DNA of 64,000 nt, taken from Thermotogaceae bacterium (lineage in GTDB: Bacteria > Thermotogota > Thermotogae > Thermotogales > Thermotogaceae). How positions within the stretch are numbered: the first letter of the stretch is position 1; each line of letters begins with the position of its first letter. The position numbers and the translations under genes are program-made. A model generated the notes under the pieces. It was not told the DNA's origin. It did no database searches and worked only from the letters and a program-made list of their open reading frames with translations. This document shows positions 7,756 through 16,392 of the stretch, one piece after another. The stretch spans positions 1 to 64,000 of the forward strand of contig JALWSA010000021.1 of assembly GCA_026993805.1 (NCBI GenBank). The letters are read 5' to 3'.

Positions 7756-8669
7756 CAGTAAAAGCCCTCATCAGGAAGCTTTGGAAGTCCTTTTGGATAT
7801 CTATTGTGAAGCACTTCCAAAAACTTCTTCACATCTTCCTTGCATCTCTTGATTGGAACGTAGTAAAAGACCATTCTTTCCATGGACTTGAGCAGTATTT
7901 TTGCTGGTATCTTGGTAACCTTCGACGTAATCTCAGCCGCATCTCCAGGGTACCTTTTCATGAGCTCCGTCGAGAAACCGAGCGAAGCTTCGACATATTC
8001 TGCCAACACCTTGGCATGGGAAACTTCCTTCAAAAACTTCTTCGTCGTGAAAAGCCCTGCTATCGGTATCCTTTCATCAAGCCCCGTAAGCTCTTTCCAT
8101 TTTTTCTGAAAGTCCAACACTACATGAGCTTTCGTTGAAGCAATTACCATGGTAACAAAGGGCTCGGGAAGTGCCGCAAAATCCACCTTTCCAGCTTTGA
8201 AAAGTGCCACAATTTCGTTTGGCTGTGCATATGCGATCTTAACGTCCACATCTGGTTTTAACCCTTCTTTCTCCAAGTAATATCTGAGAAGAACATCTAC
8301 AACTGTTCCCTTGGAATGAGAAGAGTACACCGTCTTGCCTCTCAGGTCTCTCAGACTCTTTATATCTTCTCTCGCGATCAGGTAAAACACCTTCCATTCG
8401 TGTACCCCCAGAAGAACGAGGTCAAATCCCTTGTTGTATAGATTCGCTCCAAGGGTTATAGGAAGAACATAAAAGTCTGCCTCTCCCGCTTTTATAGCCG
8501 CAACCGCCTGCTCTGGAGTTCTCCAAAACGATACCTGTATATCCTTTCCGGTATACCCATCTAATATGAAAGCTATGGGAAGTATGGTCGGCCCGAATGG
8601 ATTGAGAAGCGTTATAGTGAAAGCCGTCACCATAATAGTGAAGTAAATAACCATTACAAACTTTCTCAC
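7752..8669 (-). CDS. ABC transporter substrate-binding protein (NMT1/SsuA-like)
   Basis: A 305-residue exported binding protein. The N-terminus (MRKFVMVIYFTIMVTAF after a GTG start) is a signal sequence without a lipobox cysteine. The body has the NMT1/SsuA pattern: VSFWRTPEQAVAAIKAGEADF, DLRGKTVYSS and KAGKVDFAALPEP. The start is set at GTG 8669, six bases after GGAGGTG; the ATG at 8678 is fused to the Shine-Dalgarno sequence. The position of the conserved AAL.EPF motif supports a small anionic or heterocyclic ligand, but no specific ligand can be assigned. No TPP riboswitch lies upstream. Confidence 0.82.
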   Translation of the reverse strand: MRKFVMVIYFTIMVTAFTITLLNPFGPTILPIAFILDGYTGKDIQVSFWRTPEQAVAAIKAGEADFYVLPITLGANLYNKGFDLVLLGVHEWKVFYLIAREDIKSLRDLRGKTVYSSHSKGTVVDVLLRYYLEKEGLKPDVDVKIAYAQPNEIVALFKAGKVDFAALPEPFVTMVIASTKAHVVLDFQKKWKELTGLDERIPIAGLFTTKKFLKEVSHAKVLAEYVEASLGFSTELMKRYPGDAAEITSKVTKIPAKILLKSMERMVFYYVPIKRCKEDVKKFLEVLHNRYPKGLPKLPDEGFYW

Positions 8670-8767
8670 AGGCATCACCTCCGGGAAAACCTCTTCTCAC
8701 CCTTTATAATATTCCCCATACTCTTAAGGAAGTTGTAGCATAAGTTACTTAAAAGTTATATTCTTCA

Positions 8768-9370
8768 CTATAAGGTTTCATCCGAGACGGAGAAAACCTC
8801 TGTCAAAACTTTCAAGATGGCTTTATCGTAATCTGCCGTTCTTCTGAAAACTTTCAGCGCAAGCCCCTTTCTTTCCTTCAAAGGAACGTCCCCTTTTTCG
8901 CGCATGTAATACAAAACCATGTCGTAGTCATCCGGGTCACAAACAACGATCACGTTCCTGTAATTTTTAGCTGCGGCTCGAAGAAGAGCCACTCCACCTA
9001 TATCTATCTGTTCAATAAGTTCCTTCTCATCTTTCGTCCTCTTGGCAGTCTCTTCAAAGGGATACAGGTTTACAACGACCATATCTATCGGTTTTATTCC
9101 ATAGAGTTGGAGTTGATTCATATGAGAAACCTGACCTTTGTCCGCTAAAATCCCTCCGAATACTTTTGGATGAAGTGTTTTAACTCTCCCATCCAGTATT
9201 TCGGGAAAACCCGTTACTTCCGAGATAGGAATCACATCTATGCCGTTTTCACGCAAAACCTCCGCAGTCCCCCCGGTGCTCACGATTTCAAAAGACAAAT
9301 CGTTTAACGATTTTGCAAACTCCACTACGCCTCTTTTGTTCGAGACGCTTATTAGCGCTCTGCGAACCAT
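8768..9370 (-). CDS. purH: Stand-alone IMP cyclohydrolase (N-terminal domain of PurH)
   Basis: A 200-residue MGS-fold protein that would close FAICAR to IMP, the last step of purine synthesis. It contains STGGTAEVL, RVKTLHPK, VVNLYPF, IDIGG and RAAAKN, which hold the lysine, tyrosine, aspartate and lysine recognised as important in PurH cyclohydrolase. It stops at the domain boundary, with no AICAR transformylase domain in this or any other frame downstream. The usual bifunctional enzyme is about 450-520 residues. ATG 9370 follows AAGGGGGT. A second gene for formyl transfer is expected elsewhere. Confidence 0.88.
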   Translation of the reverse strand: MVRRALISVSNKRGVVEFAKSLNDLSFEIVSTGGTAEVLRENGIDVIPISEVTGFPEILDGRVKTLHPKVFGGILADKGQVSHMNQLQLYGIKPIDMVVVNLYPFEETAKRTKDEKELIEQIDIGGVALLRAAAKNYRNVIVVCDPDDYDMVLYYMREKGDVPLKERKGLALKVFRRTADYDKAILKVLTEVFSVSDETL

Positions 9371-9468
9371 TGAAACGACCCCCTTGATATGATAATTCCA
9401 CAAACCTTGGAAGGATTTTACCAGCACATTCATTTCTTTTCATAGTCCTACCGCTCACTCTTTTGGAC

Positions 9469-9508
9469 TTGACTCATACCGCACTGGTGTAATAGTATAA
9501 TAATACAC
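9469..9508 (+). promoter_or_regulatory. Promoter and YtrA-type operator of the GntR-ABC operon
   Basis: TTGACT (9469-9474) lies 18 bases before TAGTAT (9493-9498); a perfect TATAAT at 9496-9501 is 21 bases away. An imperfect inverted repeat spans 9487-9508 with arms GTGTA and TACAC. It covers the -10 region, so binding there would block transcription. YtrA-subfamily GntR proteins generally bind GTGTA/TACAC-type palindromes, and the first gene encodes such a protein, so self-repression is likely. Confidence 0.65.
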
Positions 9509-9517
9509 GGTGATAGT

Positions 9518-9901
9518 ATGTGGTTTGCCATAGATTTCAACTCACATGTGCCAGTTTATAAGCAAATAAAAGAGAACCTTAAAGCCCTCATAGCCGCTGG
9601 AAAAATAAAGGAGGGCGAGTTCGTTCCATCGATAAGACGGCTCGCACAGGATCTGGAAGTAAATTTGAACACGGTGGCAAGAGCTTACAGAGAGCTCGTC
9701 GAGGAAGGAGTGCTGAAAGTCGTAAGGGGAATGGGATATGTCGTCGTAGGAGTGAACGAAGAAGGGATGACTCGTGAAAATTTGGCAAAACTTCGAGAAC
9801 TCCTATTAAAGTTAAAACAGCTCAATGTTGAAAGGAGAGTAATAGAAAAAATCTGTGAGGAGGTTTTCGAAGATGGAGCTGCTGAGAGTGAAAAACCTTA
9901 A
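9518..9901 (+). CDS. GntR-family transcriptional regulator, YtrA subfamily
   Basis: A 127-residue regulator. Residues about 10-75 form the winged helix (YKQIKENLKALIAAGKIKEG, PSIRRLAQDLEVNLNTVARAYRELVEEG), and the short C-terminal part is helical, as in YtrA-type proteins that lack a large ligand domain. It heads an operon with an ABC-2 exporter, the normal context for YtrA, which responds to cell-envelope stress or antibiotics in Firmicutes. The ligand here is unknown. ATG at 9518 follows GGTGAT. Confidence 0.9.
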   Translation: MWFAIDFNSHVPVYKQIKENLKALIAAGKIKEGEFVPSIRRLAQDLEVNLNTVARAYRELVEEGVLKVVRGMGYVVVGVNEEGMTRENLAKLRELLLKLKQLNVERRVIEKICEEVFEDGAAESEKP

Positions 9902-10661
9902 AAAGAGTTACGGGGAACTCGTTGCAGTGGACGGAATAAGTTTCACCGTGGAACAGGGAGAGGTGTTCGCACTACTGGGACCGAACGGCGCAGGAAAGAC
10001 CTCAACGATAAAGTGCATCCTGGGACTCAGAAAAAAGGACTCTGGAGAAATCGTACTCAACAGCTCTGTAGCTTACCTCCCGGAAAAAAAGGAGCTTTAC
10101 AGAAGCTATACCGTCGAAAGAATGATAAAAACCGCCAAAAGCTACGGTAAGAATTTTGACGAGAAAAAAGCGTATTCTCTGGTGGAAGAGTTCAAGCTCA
10201 ATCCTTCTGAAAAAGTAGCAAATCTTTCACATGGAATGGCTACGCTCTTGTACCTCGCGATAACACTCGCTGAAGATGTGACGCTATACGTTATGGACGA
10301 ACCGACCTGGGGTTTGGACCCCTTGATGAGAAACAAAGTCCTTTCCATAATGAGAAAGTTGTCTTTGGACGGAAAAGCTGTGCTATACACAAGTCACATT
10401 CTATCTGAGGTCGAAAAAGTAGCGGATAGGGTGGCGATAATGAGAAAGGGAAAGATCGTGGAAATGGGTCCTCTGGACGATATAAAGGAAAAGTATATTC
10501 TTGTCAGCGTGCCAAAAGGAGAGAGTGTGGAAGGCGGGTACTTTTACAAGGAAACAACAGAAGAGGAGATATACCTCGTGGAGAAAGCGACGAATATCGA
10601 GGGACAACCTGCCAGCTTTGATGCCATATTCGAAGCCCTCGTCAAGGGGGAGAGAAAATGA
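9873..10661 (+). CDS. ABC-2 type exporter ATPase
   Basis: A 262-residue ATP-binding protein with Walker A GPNGAGKTST, a signature region NLSHGMATLLYLA (the usual SGG is replaced by SHG) and Walker B LYVMDEPTWGLDP. It belongs to the CcmA/YtrB-like exporter group. ATG 9873 follows GAGGAGGT and lies inside the end of the regulator gene (29-base overlap). It pairs with the permease immediately downstream. The exported substrate is unknown. Confidence 0.9.
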   Translation: MELLRVKNLKKSYGELVAVDGISFTVEQGEVFALLGPNGAGKTSTIKCILGLRKKDSGEIVLNSSVAYLPEKKELYRSYTVERMIKTAKSYGKNFDEKKAYSLVEEFKLNPSEKVANLSHGMATLLYLAITLAEDVTLYVMDEPTWGLDPLMRNKVLSIMRKLSLDGKAVLYTSHILSEVEKVADRVAIMRKGKIVEMGPLDDIKEKYILVSVPKGESVEGGYFYKETTEEEIYLVEKATNIEGQPASFDAIFEALVKGERK

Positions 10662-11398
10662 GGAAAGAACTCTACGATATGAGAGTTAGAACGTTGTGGA
10701 TGTTTTTCATTCTGCTTGCGATATTCCTTTCAATTGCACCATTTCACAAGATGATCTACAACTTCCTTGAAAAAGAATCTTTCGCTGTCCAGAAATACGT
10801 GGGTAAAAACTTCATAGCGAACTTAAAGGACTGGAAATTCTTCATCTATACCCAGTGGTTTGGAAAGAATTTCGGGCAGCTCATCCCCATAATAGGCCTT
10901 ATATTGGGATTTCCTCTATTTTCCAGAGAATTCGAAAACTCCACGATAGAATTTCTCCTTGTTCGACGAACCCGAAGGGATGTTTTCTCCTCCAAGTTTT
11001 TGGCAGCAACCACGATGTTAGTGGCCATTGTGGTATTTTTCAGTTTTTTGCCATGGATTTACTCTGCTATCTTCGGGAAAACCTTGGATTTAAAAGTATG
11101 CTTGGCTTTCATGGTACACGACCTTACAGCTGCCTTCTTTTGGATGAGCGTTTCTCTACTGTTTTCGGTGGTGTTCACTGAACAAGTGAAAGCTCTTTTA
11201 AGCGTGCTTGGCGTACTCGGCGTCACAACAGCCCTTGGCTTTATAAAACCGATCCGGTTCTTGAACACATACAGATACATACTAAGCGCCGATCTCATGA
11301 GATCTTCAATCGACGCCATGTATACGATTTCACTCTTAATAATCTCTTTCACGACCATATTTATCTCTTGGAAGGTATTTGAAGGAAAAGACATTTGA
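10658..11398 (+). CDS. ABC-2 type exporter permease
   Basis: A 246-residue protein with six predicted membrane helices, the first at residues about 12-29, and a cytoplasmic loop containing FSREFENSTIEFLLVRRTRR, typical of ABC-2 permeases (FSREFE...T). Its start overlaps the ATPase stop by four bases (ATGA). The two genes should form a homodimeric exporter controlled by the upstream regulator. Confidence 0.85.
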   Translation: MRKELYDMRVRTLWMFFILLAIFLSIAPFHKMIYNFLEKESFAVQKYVGKNFIANLKDWKFFIYTQWFGKNFGQLIPIIGLILGFPLFSREFENSTIEFLLVRRTRRDVFSSKFLAATTMLVAIVVFFSFLPWIYSAIFGKTLDLKVCLAFMVHDLTAAFFWMSVSLLFSVVFTEQVKALLSVLGVLGVTTALGFIKPIRFLNTYRYILSADLMRSSIDAMYTISLLIISFTTIFISWKVFEGKDI

Positions 11399-11415
11399 TT
11401 CAGGAGGTGTTTAAT

Positions 11416-12708
11416 ATGAAAAGGCTCAAAATTTTTATCGTCATCGTTTTCCTTCTTCTCTCGACTCTCGCACTTAGCGATAAAGCAGACAAAGCATACT
11501 TCTTTTTCCAAAATTTTGTAAAAAACGAATACGATAAATGCTACTCAGATTTCGATGAAACCATGAAAAAAGCCCTGCCATTGAATAAGTTGGAGCAGAT
11601 AGGAAAGCAGATAGAGAACCTTTACGGCCCTTTTGAAAAGCTCGATAGGATGTATTTCTATCAAAAAGGCGATTACACGATATTCGTCTTTATAACCAAA
11701 TTCAAAAAGGCGATGCTTGACATCATAATCAGTATGGATAAAGATGAGAAAATCGCGGGTTTCTGGATACGCCCATCCTCTTACGACACAAGATACGCCA
11801 CACCTCATTATGTGAAAAAATCGAAATTCATAGAAAAAGATGTGAAGATCGGAAAATACGGCCTCCCAGGAAAGATATGCATTCCGAAGGGTGAGGGGAA
11901 ATTCCCCGCAGTCGTCATGCTCTCCGGTTCGGGACCAAATGACATGGACGAAACGATAGGACCTAACAAACCTTTCAAGGATCTCGCATGGGGACTTGCA
12001 ACAGAAGGGTTCGTGACTCTGAGATACGACAAAAGATATCGACATGTAAAACCAAAAGACTTCACTCCTTACGAAGAAGTCATTGAAGACGCCCTTGCCG
12101 CTATAGATTACCTTGCAAAACAGCCGTATGTCTCGAGTATATTCATACTGGGCCACAGTCTTGGAGCCTACCTCGCGCCGAGTGTGGCGCTGGCGAGTTC
12201 TCACAAAATAACTGGCCTGGTGCTCTTAGCTCCCCCTGCAAGACCTTTAGAGGATGTCCTATATGATCAATTGGAGTTTTTGAAGCAATACGAGGATATA
12301 GACGAAGAGCTCATCAAAAAAGTTGAGCTTTTGAAAGAGAGCAAACTCCCCGATGAGGATTTCGTTTTGGGAGCACCCGCAAAGTACTATTACGCGTTGA
12401 GAAAGTACGACATAATAAGGAGTCTAAAAGAATGTGCAAAAAAGGGAATAAAGTTCTTCGCGGCATTCGCCAACGACGATTACCAGGTAAGCGTCAAAGA
12501 CCGAGAAATATTCTTCAACATATTCTGGCAGCCTGAGTACTACAAGCATGGGAGTGTCGTGACTCTCTTCCCAGATTCAAACCACCTGTTCATCCCTTCG
12601 GGTGGTGTTATTGGACCCCAGCAGTACTTCTTAGAAGGCCATGTGGGGGAAGACGTGATTTCCAACATAGTAGAGTGGATGAGAAGGATTTTGAAAAATA
12701 GCAAATGA
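11416..12708 (+). CDS. Exported alpha/beta hydrolase with N-terminal DUF3887-like domain
   Basis: A 430-residue protein. Residues 1-20 are a signal peptide. A DUF3887-like domain of about 110 residues (YFFFQNFVKNEYDKCYSDF) precedes an alpha/beta hydrolase with GHSLG nucleophile elbow, an acid in ANDDYQV and the histidine in DSNHLF. It likely cleaves an ester or peptide-like bond outside the cytoplasm; the substrate is unknown. ATG 11416 follows AGGAGGTG by six bases. Its place in an ABC exporter operon suggests a role in dealing with the same compound or envelope stress. Confidence 0.82.
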   Translation: MKRLKIFIVIVFLLLSTLALSDKADKAYFFFQNFVKNEYDKCYSDFDETMKKALPLNKLEQIGKQIENLYGPFEKLDRMYFYQKGDYTIFVFITKFKKAMLDIIISMDKDEKIAGFWIRPSSYDTRYATPHYVKKSKFIEKDVKIGKYGLPGKICIPKGEGKFPAVVMLSGSGPNDMDETIGPNKPFKDLAWGLATEGFVTLRYDKRYRHVKPKDFTPYEEVIEDALAAIDYLAKQPYVSSIFILGHSLGAYLAPSVALASSHKITGLVLLAPPARPLEDVLYDQLEFLKQYEDIDEELIKKVELLKESKLPDEDFVLGAPAKYYYALRKYDIIRSLKECAKKGIKFFAAFANDDYQVSVKDREIFFNIFWQPEYYKHGSVVTLFPDSNHLFIPSGGVIGPQQYFLEGHVGEDVISNIVEWMRRILKNSK

Positions 12709-12722
12709 GGAGGGGGGATAGC

Positions 12723-13043
12723 ATGATAGTCGTCACAACGGACAGTGTTCCCGGATATGAGGTAGAAGAGGTATTGGGGTTCGTCGTTGGAAACGTGGTG
12801 AGATCGAAACACCTTGGAAAGGACATAGCAGCGGCCTTCAAAACCCTGGCAGGCGGAGAGATAAGAAGCTATACTGAAATGCTCACAGAAGCGCGAAATA
12901 TCGCGATTCAAAGGATGATCGACGAAGCGGAAAAGTTAGGAGCTGATGCCGTGTTGGCCGTGAGGCTCGGAAGCTCCTCGGTGATGAGCGGGGCGGCTGA
13001 AATAGTGGCATATGGCACTGCCGTTAAGCTCAAAAAGATCTGA
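12723..13043 (+). CDS. YbjQ/UPF0145 family protein
   Basis: A 106-residue cytoplasmic protein of the YbjQ family (DUF74), a pentamer-forming fold of unknown function. The pattern TTDSVPGYEVEEVLGFVVG at the start and GADAVLAVRLGSS near the end is characteristic. ATG 12723 follows AGGAGGGGG; an ATG 18 bases earlier lies in front of this Shine-Dalgarno sequence and is not the start. It is the last gene of the GntR operon and its end overlaps the convergent transporter gene by 14 bases. Confidence 0.88.
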   Translation: MIVVTTDSVPGYEVEEVLGFVVGNVVRSKHLGKDIAAAFKTLAGGEIRSYTEMLTEARNIAIQRMIDEAEKLGADAVLAVRLGSSSVMSGAAEIVAYGTAVKLKKI

Positions 13044-14133
13044 CAAGATCCAGCAAATTTAACAGAAGGAGAATGGCGAACAAAACCCCAGAAGAGTAGA
13101 CAGCAAAACTCAGCAGCGCCCCCTTCTTTCTGCAGCACCCGGCGTACATCATGGCGGGGAGTATTCCGGCATAGATTGCTCCTCCAAAGCTCCCTCCTAT
13201 CCATAGAGCTTTTACGAAGCTCTTCATTCCGGCTATATATATCAATAACGGCGGCAATACCGCTATGAGCCAGGAAAATATTCTGCTGGTTTTGAAAAGA
13301 CCTTCTATGTTCCTCATTTGGGCAAAACTCACGCCAATATAGCTCGTACCTATCGCAGTCAAAGGAAGCACAACACCGATGAACCTCCCAAAGCTTCCCC
13401 GCCTTTCCAAAACCGTGGTGACGATTTCGGGAGTCTTTGCCCCAAAAGCACCCACAAAGCTGAGGACGAATATCGAATAAAAAATCATCGGAAAGATGAA
13501 ACCAAGTTTGACAGAAGTAAAGGCCTTCCTTTCATCTCCCACACCCCTGAGTATCTCCGGAACCAGCATGTGACTGACAAAGGCAAAAGCTATGACACCG
13601 GCAGCTCCCCAGAGACCCTCAAAGTTCTGCACATTCATGTTCGCCACTTTGAACTCAGGAAAAACGAAAGCCGCACCTATGGCAAGGGCTGCAACGAGAA
13701 CAAAATTCATCCAGAGCTCAACTTCACCTGAAAGCTTCAAACCCAAAAGCACTATCAAACTGAAAATCGCCCAGAAAACGTAGGAAGAGACTTGCCTGTC
13801 AAAACCGAATAGAGAATTTATGAGCTCCCCAGAGCTCGATATGTAAGCCACCATCGCACCGTATATGAGAACGGACAAAGACAAAAGCATAACGACCGCT
13901 CCAACCTTTCCCAAACACCATCCCGCTATCTCGGACAGCGAACCGCCCCTGAGCTCAGACAATCTCAAAACCGCTATAGCTGTTGCCAGAGTCAGAAAAC
14001 CCACGCCAACGATCATACCTATGCCAAGAAATCCAAGCTTCCTGAGAGCATAAGGAAGGCCCAAAACACCTGCTCCTATCTGGGTTCCTATCAAAAGCGC
14101 TGTTGCCTCTATAGTACTCAGCCTTTTCTTCAA
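13030..14133 (-). CDS. Amino acid permease, HAAAP/SLC38-like family
   Basis: A 367-residue membrane protein with about eleven hydrophobic helices. The first helix contains IGTQIGAGVLGLPYAL, the unwound helix of APC-fold amino acid transporters, as in tryptophan/tyrosine permeases. It probably imports an aromatic or related amino acid. The start is placed at TTG 14133, whose TTGA overlaps the stop of the preceding gene, five bases after AGGAGAGG. Downstream of an ornithine-cyclodeaminase-family gene, it may carry the same amino acid. Confidence 0.82.
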   Translation of the reverse strand: MKKRLSTIEATALLIGTQIGAGVLGLPYALRKLGFLGIGMIVGVGFLTLATAIAVLRLSELRGGSLSEIAGWCLGKVGAVVMLLSLSVLIYGAMVAYISSSGELINSLFGFDRQVSSYVFWAIFSLIVLLGLKLSGEVELWMNFVLVAALAIGAAFVFPEFKVANMNVQNFEGLWGAAGVIAFAFVSHMLVPEILRGVGDERKAFTSVKLGFIFPMIFYSIFVLSFVGAFGAKTPEIVTTVLERRGSFGRFIGVVLPLTAIGTSYIGVSFAQMRNIEGLFKTSRIFSWLIAVLPPLLIYIAGMKSFVKALWIGGSFGGAIYAGILPAMMYAGCCRKKGALLSFAVYSSGVLFAILLLLNLLDLVRSF

Positions 14134-15083
14134 TTCGACCTCTCCTCCCATTTTCTGTAAATCTCATAGGCTGTCATGAGATCGAATATGGCAAGCCCCA
14201 CACTCTTGAAAACCCTTATTGTGTCCCTCTTCATCTCAAACTTTTCGCCCAAAATTACTCTTCCGAGCTCTATTACATCTTCTCTTCTTATAATTCCCTT
14301 TTTCAGAGGCTTTATAACATCTCCTGCCTCATTCACGCATCCTTCTGCGGTATCTACAAATACTCTTCCCGCTCTTTCAATCGCGGCTTCGTCTATCTCC
14401 TGCATCTTCGGCGTGAAGGATCCCATGCTGCATACATAGGCTCCCTCCTTCAGCAGCTTCCCGTGAATGACCGGCTTTTCGGAAGTAGTTACCGCAACGA
14501 TGATGTCGCATTCTTCCATCACTTCGCGTGGGTCTTTCACCACACAGGCAGAAACACCCTCGAAATTCTCCTCTACCCATTCTCTAAGATTCTCTGCTTT
14601 TTCGACAAAAACATCACTAAGGTAAAGCTTTTCTATATTCCTAACGGTCAAAAGCCCCTCTATCTGATACGGGGCTTGATTGCCACATCCTATTACCATT
14701 GCTGTCCTGCTCTCTTTCCTGGAAAGTATATCCGTGGCGGCAGCCTGAACGGCCCCTGTCCTGATCTTTGTCAAAAAAGTACCGTCCATGGCGCAAACCA
14801 CTTCTCCTGTGTCACCACTTATTAGGAACATAGTGGCCGGAACAGTGGGCTTTCCCAGTTTTGCATTATCGGGAAAGACCGAAACTACTTTCAAGCCGGT
14901 CATGTCCACATCTTTCGCGTAAGCCGGCATTAAAAGTGTTACACCTTTTGGCATCTCTATGCGCGTTCTGAGCGGCGCAAAACACCTTCCAGAGGTGTAA
15001 ATCGCCATTGCTCTCTTGATAATCTCAACAGCATCCTTCATTGTCAGGAGACTCTTCATGGCATTTTCATCGATATAAACCAC
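14130..15083 (-). CDS. Ornithine cyclodeaminase / mu-crystallin family dehydrogenase
   Basis: A 317-residue NAD(P)-dependent enzyme. The nucleotide-binding turn GCGNQAPYQIEGLL sits near residue 130, and KSVGLAIFDLMTAYEIY near the end is the family signature. Members act as ornithine cyclodeaminase, alanine dehydrogenase, ketimine reductase or lysine/arginine metabolic enzymes, and sequence alone does not separate these. GTG 15083 follows GAGGTG by five bases. It is followed directly by an amino acid permease, supporting a role in degrading or making an amino acid. Confidence 0.85.
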   Translation of the reverse strand: MVYIDENAMKSLLTMKDAVEIIKRAMAIYTSGRCFAPLRTRIEMPKGVTLLMPAYAKDVDMTGLKVVSVFPDNAKLGKPTVPATMFLISGDTGEVVCAMDGTFLTKIRTGAVQAAATDILSRKESRTAMVIGCGNQAPYQIEGLLTVRNIEKLYLSDVFVEKAENLREWVEENFEGVSACVVKDPREVMEECDIIVAVTTSEKPVIHGKLLKEGAYVCSMGSFTPKMQEIDEAAIERAGRVFVDTAEGCVNEAGDVIKPLKKGIIRREDVIELGRVILGEKFEMKRDTIRVFKSVGLAIFDLMTAYEIYRKWEERSN

Positions 15084-15087
15084 GCTT

Positions 15088-15723
15088 TCACCTCTCTTGT
15101 ATCAAAAGAACCCTGTAAGCCCTTTTGTGAAGCCACTCCGCCAACTTCTCATCCCTGGTTATGTAAACCTTTTCCCACCCCGCGTACTGATCCTTCGTCT
15201 TTACCAGAACAGCGAGTGGATCGTGCTTCAACACGAACATAGCATCTTCCTCACCCACCTTTATAAGCAGCTTCTCCCCCATGAAATCGTCATTCTTCTT
15301 CACATAATCCTTAAAAGATTCCTTCGGAAGCTTGTAAACATACTTCAAAACCTTCAGAAAAAGATCTGCCGGTAAATACCCGGGAACATACGTTATCGCC
15401 GTAGGGGTCCCAGAAGAGGTTTGAAAGAACCACATCGTGGGAGTGGCTCTGACTTTGAACTCTGCAAAAAGCTCCGGATTTTCATCCGCAAACACTACAA
15501 CCGTTATGTAGTTTATGCTCAGAAACTGCCCAACCTTCTCGTCCTTCAAAGTGGTCTCGTTGAGAAGCTGACAATATCCACAAGTCTTCATTTCAAATAT
15601 CATCACGATCTTTTTCTTCTCCAAAGAAGATAACCTCACGGCCACATCAAAATCCTTTATATAATCAATTCCAAATCCGAGAAACGCTACTGAAATGATC
15701 AAAAATATCACCAATTTTCTCAA
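15088..15723 (-). CDS. Exported thioredoxin-like protein (CxxC, SoxW/DsbE-like)
   Basis: A 211-residue protein with a signal peptide (residues 1-18) and a thioredoxin fold bearing CGYC in FEMKTCGYCQLL and the cis-proline loop RATPTMWFF. The last 80 residues form an extension without known motifs. It would act outside the membrane as a disulfide reductase fed by the CcdA encoded just upstream. The TTG at 15723 lies five bases after GAGGTGAT. Four bases separate it from the next gene. Confidence 0.85.
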   Translation of the reverse strand: MRKLVIFLIISVAFLGFGIDYIKDFDVAVRLSSLEKKKIVMIFEMKTCGYCQLLNETTLKDEKVGQFLSINYITVVVFADENPELFAEFKVRATPTMWFFQTSSGTPTAITYVPGYLPADLFLKVLKYVYKLPKESFKDYVKKNDDFMGEKLLIKVGEEDAMFVLKHDPLAVLVKTKDQYAGWEKVYITRDEKLAEWLHKRAYRVLLIQER

Positions 15724-15734
15724 AGTGCATCACC

Positions 15735-16382
15735 TCACGGAGAGAAATTTAAACACCCAGTCAGAATGAAAATCCCCATGACCACCATAGACAGTCCTCC
15801 AACGAATCTGAAAACTCTCTTCCAGATCTCGGAAGAGAGCCATCTATCTAAAGTCCCCCCAACGGTAAGAAATGGAATGAGTATTCCAAGAGAATACACG
15901 AATAAAAGGAATGCTCCCCGAAGCTTTTGGGAGGTTTGAGCGGCTATCGACAAAATACTCGCAAGAACAGGTGTTGAACAGGGAATCCAAACGAGTCCGA
16001 TCGCTATCCCAAGAATCACCGAAGGGAGTTTTTCACCTTTTTCGAGAACGAACCTTAAAAACCTTCCTCCCTTTGCAACTGTCACGTTGAGCATGTAAAT
16101 CAATCCAAAGAAAATGACGAGCACGCCAGTGACGACCTTCATTATGAGTCCAGGAATGAACGTTCCTATCTCCGATGAGAAGACACCCATAACTGTAAAA
16201 GTCAAGACAAATCCCATTGAGAAAAGAAAAACGTTGAAGAATCCCTTCCTTGCAGAAACGAGTGAGAACAAAAAGGGAAGGAGAACCAACATGCAAGGTG
16301 TGAAAAATGCAAGCAAGCCGTAAAAGAGAGCCATCCAGAAACCTACATCTACTACAACGAGTGGTTTAACGTCAAGAGACAC
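15735..16382 (-). CDS. ccdA: CcdA-family thiol-disulfide transporter
   Basis: A 215-residue protein with six membrane helices. The two conserved cysteine-proline motifs are present: TPCMLVLLP in helix 1 and IPCSTPVLAS in helix 4. It moves reducing power from cytoplasmic thioredoxin to an exported acceptor, here almost certainly the CGYC protein encoded next. No cytochrome c synthesis genes are nearby, so general envelope thiol reduction is more likely than cytochrome maturation. GTG start at 16382. Confidence 0.92.
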   Translation of the reverse strand: MSLDVKPLVVVDVGFWMALFYGLLAFFTPCMLVLLPFLFSLVSARKGFFNVFLFSMGFVLTFTVMGVFSSEIGTFIPGLIMKVVTGVLVIFFGLIYMLNVTVAKGGRFLRFVLEKGEKLPSVILGIAIGLVWIPCSTPVLASILSIAAQTSQKLRGAFLLFVYSLGILIPFLTVGGTLDRWLSSEIWKRVFRFVGGLSMVVMGIFILTGCLNFSP

Positions 16383-16392
16383 TTCCCAACCC

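Noticed and set aside
8670-8767. TPP or other riboswitch ahead of the SsuA-like gene
   Set aside because: No conserved aptamer core or terminator/anti-terminator pair was seen in the 98 bases.
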